Positions 8,809-16,449 of a stretch of 64,000 bases of DNA are shown here, piece by piece; the first letter of the stretch is position 1; the number at the start of each line of letters is the position of its first letter. A program made the translations under genes and the position numbers. The notes under the pieces are model-generated. The model had not been told where the DNA came from and did no database searches. It saw only the letters and a program-made list of their open reading frames with translations. The DNA is from Spartobacteria bacterium LR76 (lineage in GTDB: Bacteria; Verrucomicrobiota; Verrucomicrobiia; Chthoniobacterales; Terrimicrobiaceae), in NCBI GenBank assembly GCA_003054655.1, contig QAYZ01000016.1, forward strand, positions 1,302,001-1,366,000, in the 5' to 3' direction.

Positions 8809-10830
8809 TCAGTACCTGGCGGACTGGGTGGTGATCGGAAAATCGTCGGTGCGGAAGGGCGAGGCAGGGAATCCCTCGGCATTGTAAAGGTTGCAGGTGG
8901 GATTGCTCGACCACGCATAGCGCACGGCTATTGGAGAGGACACATGCGGGGATGAGACGACGACCTCGCCGCCTTGGATCCTTGCGTCGGCCCAGGTCCA
9001 CTTGCGATCCTCGCCGCAGATGGCGAAGCCTTCCAGTTCCGACGAGCTATTGCGCACGATCTGAGCTTTCGCTCCGCTTTCGGAATCGACGCTGTAGGTT
9101 TCCGGTAGAGGCTTGGCTACGAGTCCTCCCCCGGTTCCGCTAAAGGTGAGGCGGATCTTGTCGCCGTCGACCTGCATCGACTTATAAGCCGGGCCGGAGC
9201 CGACGATCTTGTGGCCATAGGTCCCGGCAAGAGCGAGGGCGGAGAGGCGCGCGCCGACGTCCTTTTTATTGCGAGGGTGAATGTTCACGGAATCACCAAG
9301 GTCGATCAGCACAGCCTCCCCGGTGTTGGGCACCGAGAGCGTCATGGACTGAGCCTCCCGCAGCTCCGCCCAACTCGAGTCTCCAGGTGCCGCGGACTTG
9401 TCGTTCTTGTTGGCAAGCTGGCAGATGTAGAAGGCAAAATCCCCCTGCCCCCACCGGCTGCGCCAGTCAGCGATCATCAGCGGGAGGGCCTTCCGGTACT
9501 GATAGGCGCGCTCGATGTTGCTCTCGCCCTGATACCATATGACGCCCTGGATGGCGTAAGGGATCAGAGGATAAATCATGGCATTGAAAAGATGGCTCGC
9601 TGCCTGCCAGGAGATCGGTTCGACGCCGGGAGGAGCAGGAAGCGCGGCGCGAGCCTCTGCGGCAAGCGCGGGAAACTGCTTCTCGACGCGTTTCATCCAT
9701 GTGCCCGGAATCACGGGCCTTCCGACGGTGATATAGGAAACCGAAAGGTCACTGGCCGGGTGAGTGAAGCGGATGGCGAGAGTGGATTCTCCCGGTGCCA
9801 GGGCGGAGGTCGGCACGGTGTACCGCCGCGGGGCGCGGGACTTCGCCGCCTGCTCGAGCGAGAAACGCCCGATGGGTTTGCCATTCCAAAAGACCTCCTC
9901 GATGCCCGTGGTCCCCTCGCCGACCGTGATCAGCAAAGGCCGGGCGGCCTGTTCAGGAGTGATCTCGACCGTACGGCGCAGCCAGATCGCCCCGGCGTCC
10001 CCGAGCTTGCCGGGAACGGTCGCGGGCTGCCAGTCCTCGCCGTCATCAGGCACCGTCCCAGCGGGCTGATCCTGGCGCTGGTTGGCATCCTGCCACTCGG
10101 ACATGGACAGCAGGTACTCGCGAATGCGGCGCGAATACGTCCGCAGATCCTCTTCCCGTTTCTCCATGCCAGCGGCGATCTCGGGGTCGGAAAGAAGCGC
10201 CTCCTTGCTCGTCCATGTCTCTATCGGAGTACCTCCCCAGGCGGAGAGAATCATGCCGACGGGAGCCTTGACGCCCTCCTGGAGGAACTTCCCAAAATAG
10301 TACCCGACAGCGGAGAAGCTCGCGATGGTATCCGGCCCCGCGACCACCCACTTGCCCTGGTAGCCCTTGATCGGGATCGCGGCCTCGGCCTTGGTCACGA
10401 CGAAAAGACGCAGCAAGGGGTTGGCCGGAGCAGCCAATTCCTTGCCGACCTCCGGCGTGTTGGCCAGGGTCCACTCCATATTGGACTGGCCCGAGGCCAG
10501 CCAGACCTCGCCAACCACGACATCGGGGATGGTGACGGTATTCTCGCCCTGGACGATGAGATCAAACGGGCCGGGGGCGCTCTGGCTCAGGTCGAGATCA
10601 ACCTGCCAGCGCCCCTTGTCATCCGCGACTGTCTTGGCGACCGTCTTTCCCAGCGAGACGGTGATCTCGCGGCCAGCCTCGGCCTTGCCCCAGACCGGTA
10701 CGCGCACGGCCCTCTGGAGCACGGCGTGCTCGGAGAACAGGGCGGGCAGCTTGACCTCCGCAACGGCCATCACAGCCGGGAAAGCGAGGCCAAGACACAG
10801 CGCGATCCAAAACGGTCGTCTCATAATCAT
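8809..10830 (-). CDS. Secreted sialate O-acetylesterase-like SGNH esterase
   Basis: A 673-residue paralogue of the esterase at 726-2642, here with a signal peptide (MIMRRPFWIALCLGLAFPAVMAVA), so it acts outside the cytoplasm. Motifs: SGQSNMEW with nucleophile Ser116, GVIWYQGESN, and NIHPRNK with His518; the residue two before the His is Asn, where the first paralogue has Asp. The beta-sandwich insertion (GAIWLRRTVEI, about residues 275-385) is present. It starts 41 bases after the small secreted protein gene and precedes the dehydrogenase by 22 bases. It probably removes acetyl groups from the polysaccharide handled by this module. Confidence 0.88.
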   Translation of the reverse strand: MIMRRPFWIALCLGLAFPAVMAVAEVKLPALFSEHAVLQRAVRVPVWGKAEAGREITVSLGKTVAKTVADDKGRWQVDLDLSQSAPGPFDLIVQGENTVTIPDVVVGEVWLASGQSNMEWTLANTPEVGKELAAPANPLLRLFVVTKAEAAIPIKGYQGKWVVAGPDTIASFSAVGYYFGKFLQEGVKAPVGMILSAWGGTPIETWTSKEALLSDPEIAAGMEKREEDLRTYSRRIREYLLSMSEWQDANQRQDQPAGTVPDDGEDWQPATVPGKLGDAGAIWLRRTVEITPEQAARPLLITVGEGTTGIEEVFWNGKPIGRFSLEQAAKSRAPRRYTVPTSALAPGESTLAIRFTHPASDLSVSYITVGRPVIPGTWMKRVEKQFPALAAEARAALPAPPGVEPISWQAASHLFNAMIYPLIPYAIQGVIWYQGESNIERAYQYRKALPLMIADWRSRWGQGDFAFYICQLANKNDKSAAPGDSSWAELREAQSMTLSVPNTGEAVLIDLGDSVNIHPRNKKDVGARLSALALAGTYGHKIVGSGPAYKSMQVDGDKIRLTFSGTGGGLVAKPLPETYSVDSESGAKAQIVRNSSSELEGFAICGEDRKWTWADARIQGGEVVVSSPHVSSPIAVRYAWSSNPTCNLYNAEGFPASPFRTDDFPITTQSARY

Positions 10831-10870
10831 CTGGCAGGGGAATGTGCTGACTCGGTACGACAGTGGCCGC

Positions 10871-11461
10871 TCACTCCTTGATCACGCAATCGACGATCAA
10901 GAAGCCTGCGACCGGAGGCCCGAAGAACTGGATGCGCACGGCGGAAATGCTGGCCAGTTGGTCCTGATCCGCGAGTCCCTTGAGCGCCTCGGGCAAGGTC
11001 ATCTTCACTGTATTACCTGCCTCCGCCGCACTGATATCGGCCTTCACGTTGAACTTGCCATGCACCGTCTCGCCATCCTTGTTAAAAAAGGTGAGAGCCA
11101 ACTGCACCGGCTGCGGTTCCTTCGCCGTCTGGACCTGGGCATCCTTCCCAGGCTTGAAGGTGATCTCCACGACCCCGTTTTCCCGGAGCTTGTCCGTCAG
11201 ATCCAGACCGCTGCCGGGATTGGCGGAAAGAATGACGCCAGAGAAGGGCTGGGCACCATTCTGGATGTTCACATCGAGGACCGTGGCGCGCTTGCCCTCC
11301 GCGTCGACCTGGAGGACGGCAGGGCCGCCCCAGGCCGAGGCTTTCCAGCCATCGGCGAAACCACCCTTCGAGGAATAGACCTCAAAGGGCGAAGCGGCGA
11401 GAGCGGCAGCAGAAAACACCGGCAGAAGGGGCAACATTAAGCTAATCACGCGAAGTTTCAT
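10871..11461 (-). CDS. Small secreted beta-rich protein, carbohydrate-binding-like
   Basis: Starting at MKLRVISLMLPLLPVFSAAALA (a good signal peptide) the product is 196 residues; the longer frame to 11641 would run through the palindrome at 11557 and up to the regulator start. The mature part begins SPFEVYSSKGGFADGWKASAWGG and continues with alternating strands and LDLTDKLRENGVVEITFKPG, ending FLIVDCVIKE, which suggests a galactose-binding-like beta-sandwich. No catalytic motif was recognised. It is the first gene of the leftward operon and lies opposite the GntR regulator, so it should be among the most directly regulated products. Function unknown; sugar binding is an inference. Confidence 0.65.
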   Translation of the reverse strand: MKLRVISLMLPLLPVFSAAALAASPFEVYSSKGGFADGWKASAWGGPAVLQVDAEGKRATVLDVNIQNGAQPFSGVILSANPGSGLDLTDKLRENGVVEITFKPGKDAQVQTAKEPQPVQLALTFFNKDGETVHGKFNVKADISAAEAGNTVKMTLPEALKGLADQDQLASISAVRIQFFGPPVAGFLIVDCVIKE

Positions 11462-11556
11462 AAGCGAATCGGAAAGGGGGTTCGTTACGCCCAAAGGAAC
11501 TCCCATCCGCTCCCGCATGACAGCCCAAAGTGCCCTGTGAATTTGCATTTTCAGAA

Positions 11557-11572
11557 ATTTGTTTAAACAAAT
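11557..11572. promoter_or_regulatory. Perfect 16-bp palindrome ATTTGTTTAAACAAAT in divergent promoter
   Basis: A perfect palindrome lies between the small secreted protein gene (start 11461) and the GntR regulator gene (start 11642). Position and symmetry are as expected of the regulator's own operator. Variants at 4848-4865 and 22980-22997 share the core TTTGTT-N2-AACAAA. Confidence 0.7.
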
Positions 11573-11641
11573 CGCTCTTCCGCGCACCTGGGCGGGAAAA
11601 TCTCTTTCGCCCTCCCATGTCCTGCGGTAAGGGTCGCTCAA

Positions 11642-13519
11642 ATGTCCTATGGCGTAATACTGTCGGACTCCGTCCAGACCCTGCGACGTTGGCTGGAATC
11701 CTCAAATCTCTCCCCCGGAAACCGCCTCCCCTCGGAGCGCGTGCTGGCCCGGGAGCTAGGCATGAAGCACAATGCCATCAATCGCGCAATGTCGCGCCTG
11801 TTGGGCGAGGGCGTGGTGCGCAGAGATGGGTACAAGCTTTTCTACGCCGGGGCGGAAAAGCCGCAGCAGAGCCGCTTCGCGTGCGATCTGGTCATCGCGC
11901 GCCGATCATTCTTCGCGAAAGGCTACACGAAGCTGGCCAGGGAGCTGGGCATCGAACTCCGGCTGCACCAGTACGACTCCGGCGGCGATGCCTTGAGCCA
12001 TTTCTATCACCTCGATACGCCGGAGACGGAATGCGTAATCTTCGAACCCCCGCATTTGATGCCTGTCCCCCTCTGGGAACCCGCCGTGAGAAAGCTGCTC
12101 TCGCATGACATCCCGGCCATCAGCGCGCGGCAGGCGGCCCCCGGCGTGCCCTGTGTCGATCCTGACTACACGCGCGCGGTGGAACTGGCTGTATCGCATC
12201 TGCGGGAAAACGGGCATCAGGAAATGGGACTGCTCACGATCTCACCGCGATCGGAATCCGGCAAGGAGATCGTCTCCGCCTGGAAGTCCCTGAGACTCCA
12301 GAAAGGCCTCTCCTCGACCGCACGAAGAGTCGCCTACTACTCTGACGGCCGCGAGGATGACATCCAGATGATCATGGAAAAACTCGACGGCGACTGGAAG
12401 GGCGCGTCTTCGCTCGTCATCTACTCCGAGCACGACCCCATCGTCCCCCACCTGCTGGAGGGTCTCGCCCGCAAGGGGCTGCGCGTGCCGCAGGATCTCG
12501 CCGTGGTGTGCATCGGAGACCTGCCGCACCTCGCGGCGACCAATCCTCCCGTAACGACGATATCTTTCGACGCGCCGCTGATGCAGGAGGTGATCTTTGG
12601 CCTGGCGCAAAGACTCATCCGTCGGCGGCAGGATCTCCGCAACCACTCCTCCGCCGCAAGGATTCGCGTACAACCTCACCTCATTCGGAGAGCGTCCACC
12701 GACGCACCAGGCCCCATGCCGATCCAGGCAACCTCTGCCTCTTCGCGCTTCAGCGCATCATCTCCCGAGCTTGCCTCGACGCCATCGGACATGGCGGCGG
12801 ATTTCGCCCAGTTGCTGAACCGCCGTTACCCGCTGACGTCGAATGCCAACGAGTCCCGCTTCGAACAGATCGATCTGGGAAACTTCGTCAACCGCCCCCT
12901 GAACTTTCGCAAGGGATGGCTCGGCGATCTGCCGCTGACCAATTTTGCCACCGGAAGGCACAAGATCCATGGCGTGCCTTTTGTCGTGCTCGGTGGCCAC
13001 GCAAGAGAGGATTGCGGAGCCATCGTCTTTCGCTCCACATCCAACAAGACGGGCAACTCCCGCGCACTGCCTTCCCTTCTGCGCATCCCGATCGGAAAAA
13101 GCGCGCAAGCCATCTACGTCCTGCATGGCTGCGGCTACAGCCGATACTTGTCTCCCTTTGCGCAATATGACTTCTACGCCGGGCGGAAGCACCTCGGCTC
13201 CGTGCCGCTCGTCTCGCTGGGCTATCCGCCGCCCGATGGCGATACGCGGAACTTTGAGAAGGAGGCGATGAAGGCCAACATCCAGGACTGGTGGTCGGAC
13301 TTTCCGCATCTCGATTTTCCACATGCCTGGAGAGCTCCAGTCATGGAGGGAAAAACCGAGTATCCCGACCGCAATGTCTATCTCTATACGCTGGAGTGGA
13401 AAAACCCCTTCCCGGGCCGCACCATCACCCACATGGAGATCACAGTCGATGCCGAAAAGCCGACGACCCTCGGCGTGCTGGCGATTTCCTCGCTCAAGCC
13501 GGAGCCAGCGCACGGTTGA
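11642..13519 (+). CDS. GntR-type regulator with LacI-like sensor and fused C-terminal beta-sandwich domain
   Basis: A 625-residue protein with three parts. Residues 1-70 are a GntR winged helix (SVQTLRRWLESSNLSPGNRLPSERVLARELGM ... GEGVVRRDG). Residues of about 75-345 are a LacI/periplasmic-binding-like sensor (ELAVSHLRENGHQEMGLLTIS; VPQDLAVVCIGDLPHLAATNPPVTTISFD). After a Ser/Ala/Pro linker, residues of about 380-620 form a domain with GVPFVVLGG, IPIGKSAQAIYVLHGCGY and NIQDWW, features of galactose-binding-like domains usually attached to secreted planctomycete and verrucomicrobial proteins. The whole is one uninterrupted frame. It is divergent from the operon at 11461 and likely controls it. 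The regulator assignment is firm; the role of the last domain (effector binding?) is open. Confidence 0.85.
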   Translation: MSYGVILSDSVQTLRRWLESSNLSPGNRLPSERVLARELGMKHNAINRAMSRLLGEGVVRRDGYKLFYAGAEKPQQSRFACDLVIARRSFFAKGYTKLARELGIELRLHQYDSGGDALSHFYHLDTPETECVIFEPPHLMPVPLWEPAVRKLLSHDIPAISARQAAPGVPCVDPDYTRAVELAVSHLRENGHQEMGLLTISPRSESGKEIVSAWKSLRLQKGLSSTARRVAYYSDGREDDIQMIMEKLDGDWKGASSLVIYSEHDPIVPHLLEGLARKGLRVPQDLAVVCIGDLPHLAATNPPVTTISFDAPLMQEVIFGLAQRLIRRRQDLRNHSSAARIRVQPHLIRRASTDAPGPMPIQATSASSRFSASSPELASTPSDMAADFAQLLNRRYPLTSNANESRFEQIDLGNFVNRPLNFRKGWLGDLPLTNFATGRHKIHGVPFVVLGGHAREDCGAIVFRSTSNKTGNSRALPSLLRIPIGKSAQAIYVLHGCGYSRYLSPFAQYDFYAGRKHLGSVPLVSLGYPPPDGDTRNFEKEAMKANIQDWWSDFPHLDFPHAWRAPVMEGKTEYPDRNVYLYTLEWKNPFPGRTITHMEITVDAEKPTTLGVLAISSLKPEPAHG

Positions 13520-13527
13520 CCGTCGCT

Positions 13528-13546
13528 CCTTTTCCTTCGGAAAAGG
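13528..13546 (+). terminator. Stem-loop after the GntR regulator gene
   Basis: CCTTTTCC and GGAAAAGG form a perfect 8-bp stem with a TTC loop, nine bases behind the stop at 13519. A T-run is lacking, so termination is likely but not certain. Confidence 0.45.
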
Positions 13547-13557
13547 CCGGGAGGATA

Positions 13558-13569
13558 TTTGTTCGAACA
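13558..13569. promoter_or_regulatory. Weak GntR-type half palindrome TTTGTTCGAACA
   Basis: TGTTCGAACA is a perfect 10-bp palindrome and extends to TTTGTT on the left side, resembling the core of the sites at 4848, 11557 and 22980. It lies 174 bases upstream of the GH28-like gene. The right arm diverges after AACA, so this may be chance. Confidence 0.3.
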
Positions 13570-13742
13570 CTCGACTGAGAGACTACAGTCCGACGTGTAT
13601 TTAGGATTTTAGCTCCGGGACATGCCCTCGCAGAATGGCGGGAGATGTCCGCCCTTAGCGATGAAGCCATGGCTGGTCTCCTCAGCGCCCAGCTCTCGCG
13701 CCTCTTTCGTCCGGAAATCGACCATCTTCTCACCCTATACTC

Positions 13743-15131
13743 ATGAATCCTCTGGCCCACTTTTACCCGCATTCGCTGCCTCGCTCCACCCGCTTCCACG
13801 CCACGGCAGACGGCCAGGCGCTCGACGTGCTCGCTCATCCGTCTGCGGATCACACATCTTTTGAATGCGACGGACCGGTGGCAATCGAGATCGCGTGCAG
13901 CGAAATTCCCTCCGAGGTAAAGGTGCGTCCGCTCCGGCTCGATATCGAGGCCGAGATCATAGGCAACCGCATCCGTTTCCTCGCCCCGGGGCCGCAGCCT
14001 CTCCAGGTCGAGGTGGATGGCGCACATCTGCTATACGTGTATGCTCTCGCCCCCGCCGCCCCGACGCCGCAGGGTCCCGATGTGCGGATCTTCCGGAGCG
14101 GCGCGGTCCATGAAGCCGGGCTGATCGTGCTCAAGGATGGCGAAACCTGCTGGATCGAGCCGGGCGCGGTGGTGCGCGGCAGCATTCGCGCGGCGGATGG
14201 CTCGGGTTTTCACATCGGCGGCTATGGCATCCTCGATGGCGGGTACTGGCCCGAGCACGAGGGGCGCTGCCGCAAGTCTCTCGTCCTCGATCACTGCCGG
14301 AACTCGAGGGTCGAGGACATCCTCATGCTGGGGCCGACCAGTTGGATGCTGGTTCTCGGGGCCAGCGAGGACATCACGATCAAGGGCATCCGCCAGATCG
14401 CCGGGGACATGAGCTCCGACGGTATAGACATCGCGGGCTCGCGCCGGGTGCGAATCTCCGGGTGCTGCCTGCACAATGGCGACGACAACATCGCCATCAA
14501 GGCCATCTGCAACAAATCCGGCCAGGACGATCGCGTCCCCCTCGGCTTCCCCGACGAAGACTGGAACCACACGGTCGAGGATGTCGTAGTGAGCGGCTGC
14601 ATGTTTTACAACACGCATGGCGGTTCCGCGATGGAGATCGGCTACGAGACGATCACCGAACACATCCGCAACATCCGGTTTGAGGATATCGACGTGCTGG
14701 CGGTCCATCAGTTCGGGTCGGTCTTCGGCATTCACAATGGCGACCGCGCCCGGGTCGAGAATATCGTCTGGGACAACATCCGCATCGAGCATCATTTTGA
14801 CACGCTGATTGATTTTCGCGTGCTGCGCTCGCGCTGGAACGTCGATGCCGAGCGGGGCTTTATTCGCAACATTCAGATCCGCAATGTCGTCGCCCTGCAA
14901 AGCATTCATAACCCCGGCTATACCGTGAGCATCATCAGCGGATACGATGCAGACCATACGGTCACGGGTGTCGTGGTGGAGAATTTCGTGCTCGGCGGGA
15001 AGCTGGTGCGGAACGCCGACGACCTCGATCTCGTCACCCGCCACGCCCACGGTATCACCTTTGCCGCCGAAACTTCGGCCGAGAGCAGGCAGCCCCTGCC
15101 GCAGGCGCGTGAGCTGGCCGCAGCGTCGTAG
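13743..15131 (+). CDS. GH28-like polygalacturonase-family protein, apparently cytoplasmic
   Basis: A 462-residue right-handed beta-helix protein of glycoside hydrolase family 28 type. Family active-site signatures are present: SSDGIDI with Asp226 and Asp229 (the NTDGxD block) and NGDDNIAIK with Asp247 and Asp248 (the GDD block). About 90 N-terminal residues form an extra beta-domain before the helix. There is no signal peptide, so it probably acts on imported oligosaccharides. Family members cleave galacturonides or related alpha-linked sugars; the exact substrate cannot be read. It is followed after 111 bases by a Gfo/Idh oxidoreductase on the same strand, likely one transcript. Confidence 0.82.
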   Translation: MNPLAHFYPHSLPRSTRFHATADGQALDVLAHPSADHTSFECDGPVAIEIACSEIPSEVKVRPLRLDIEAEIIGNRIRFLAPGPQPLQVEVDGAHLLYVYALAPAAPTPQGPDVRIFRSGAVHEAGLIVLKDGETCWIEPGAVVRGSIRAADGSGFHIGGYGILDGGYWPEHEGRCRKSLVLDHCRNSRVEDILMLGPTSWMLVLGASEDITIKGIRQIAGDMSSDGIDIAGSRRVRISGCCLHNGDDNIAIKAICNKSGQDDRVPLGFPDEDWNHTVEDVVVSGCMFYNTHGGSAMEIGYETITEHIRNIRFEDIDVLAVHQFGSVFGIHNGDRARVENIVWDNIRIEHHFDTLIDFRVLRSRWNVDAERGFIRNIQIRNVVALQSIHNPGYTVSIISGYDADHTVTGVVVENFVLGGKLVRNADDLDLVTRHAHGITFAAETSAESRQPLPQARELAAAS

Positions 15132-15242
15132 CGTCCGGTCCGCTCCCAGCCCCACGGGAGAAAAACAAACCATCCGCACCGCCGAAGCCCGCTCCACCCG
15201 GGTCGGCACAGACCTTCTGTTTCCCAACGAAAACATACACCC

Positions 15243-16247
15243 ATGCAAAAGCTAAAAATAGGAATGGTGGGAGCCGGCTTCATCGCCGACTGGCACCGCA
15301 ATGCGTTTATCACTCTCCCCGAGGTCGAGTTTGCCGGCATGTGCCGCAATGACTCCGGGGCCACCGACCCGCAGTCCGCAGCGAACCAGGCCGCACTGGA
15401 AAAAAAGTGCAGCGAATGGAGCATCCCGGCGTACCCGAGCTTTGAGGCGATGGCTAATGATCCCTCTCTCGACGCCCTGATCATCGGGAGTATCAATCCC
15501 TTTCACCACGCTCAGATCCTTGCCGGATTGAAAGCGGGCAAGCACCTCCTCGTGGAAAAGCCCGTCGTCACCGACATCGCGGAGGTCGACGAGATCCAGA
15601 AACTCAGCGCGGCGACCGGCAAGGTCGTCTTCCCGGGCCATAACTTCGTTTATCGCGGGGCTGTGCAAAAGGCGAAGCAGATCCTCGCCAGCGGGGCTCT
15701 TGGCCGACTGGTCTCCTCCTCATTCGTCTCCAGCCACACGATCAGCGAGGCGCACGCCACGGGCTGGCGCGCGAAGAAGGCGCTCTCCAAGGGCGGCGCG
15801 CTGATGGATAGCGGCCATCACCTCGTTTACCAACTGCTGTACCTGCTCGGCATGCCGGTGGCCCTCCAGGCCTTTTGCTCCCGGCAGGTTCTGGTGAACA
15901 TGGAGGGCGAGGACACGGCCCAGGTCAACGTGAAGTTTGCCGACGGTTCGGTGGGCCTCATCCTGCAATCGTGGGCCTCGGGCATGGACCAGGGGATCAG
16001 CGGCATACGCATCCTCGGCGAAAAGGGCAACCTCATCATCACCGACGCGCTCTACCACAACGGCGAGCGCATCGACGGCGACGTCGAGTACGGCGATTCC
16101 TTCAAGGGGCAGGCAAAGGCTTTCGTCGATGCCGTGCGCCAGGGCACGCCGCCAGTATCCACGCTGGAAGATGTGAAAAACACGCTCCGCCTCATTTACG
16201 CCGCCTACGACGACGAAGGCAAAGTCACCCGCTTTGCCCAGGCCTGA
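15243..16247 (+). CDS. Gfo/Idh/MocA-family NAD(P)-dependent sugar oxidoreductase
   Basis: A 334-residue oxidoreductase. The N-terminus MQKLKIGMVGAGFIADWHRNAF carries the Rossmann G-x-G-x-x-A/D fingerprint, KHLLVEKPVVTD contains the conserved catalytic EKP, and the C-terminal alpha/beta domain has the usual open-sheet strands (DTAQVNVKFADGSVGLILQSW). Family members oxidise or reduce sugars and inositols or hydrolyse glycosides by transient oxidation. It follows the GH28-like gene, so it may process the released sugar. No clear ribosome-binding site precedes the ATG. Substrate unknown. Confidence 0.9.
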   Translation: MQKLKIGMVGAGFIADWHRNAFITLPEVEFAGMCRNDSGATDPQSAANQAALEKKCSEWSIPAYPSFEAMANDPSLDALIIGSINPFHHAQILAGLKAGKHLLVEKPVVTDIAEVDEIQKLSAATGKVVFPGHNFVYRGAVQKAKQILASGALGRLVSSSFVSSHTISEAHATGWRAKKALSKGGALMDSGHHLVYQLLYLLGMPVALQAFCSRQVLVNMEGEDTAQVNVKFADGSVGLILQSWASGMDQGISGIRILGEKGNLIITDALYHNGERIDGDVEYGDSFKGQAKAFVDAVRQGTPPVSTLEDVKNTLRLIYAAYDDEGKVTRFAQA

Positions 16248-16266
16248 TCGGGAAATTTAAAGCCTG

Positions 16267-16297
16267 CTCACGGCGGAGAGCCACGCTCCGCCGTGAG
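16267..16297. terminator. Perfect 12-bp stem-loop between convergent genes
   Basis: CTCACGGCGGAG and CTCCGCCGTGAG pair perfectly around a 7-base loop, 19 bases behind the oxidoreductase stop. It faces the end of the pseudopilin cassette at 16450; reading leftward an A/T-rich tract (TTTAAATTT) follows, so it may act in both directions. Confidence 0.7.
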
Positions 16298-16449
16298 TAA
16301 TCCAGTCCTCGTCCGTAAACGAGGTCGTCGCGAACGGAGAACGGGGACATCGCTCAACTCCGGCACCGACCGGGCAGCGCCCGTTATCCCGGCCGATTGT
16401 TTGCACGAAACTTCGCTACGTTTTCCGGTCGCCCAGGACAGGCGCGATA

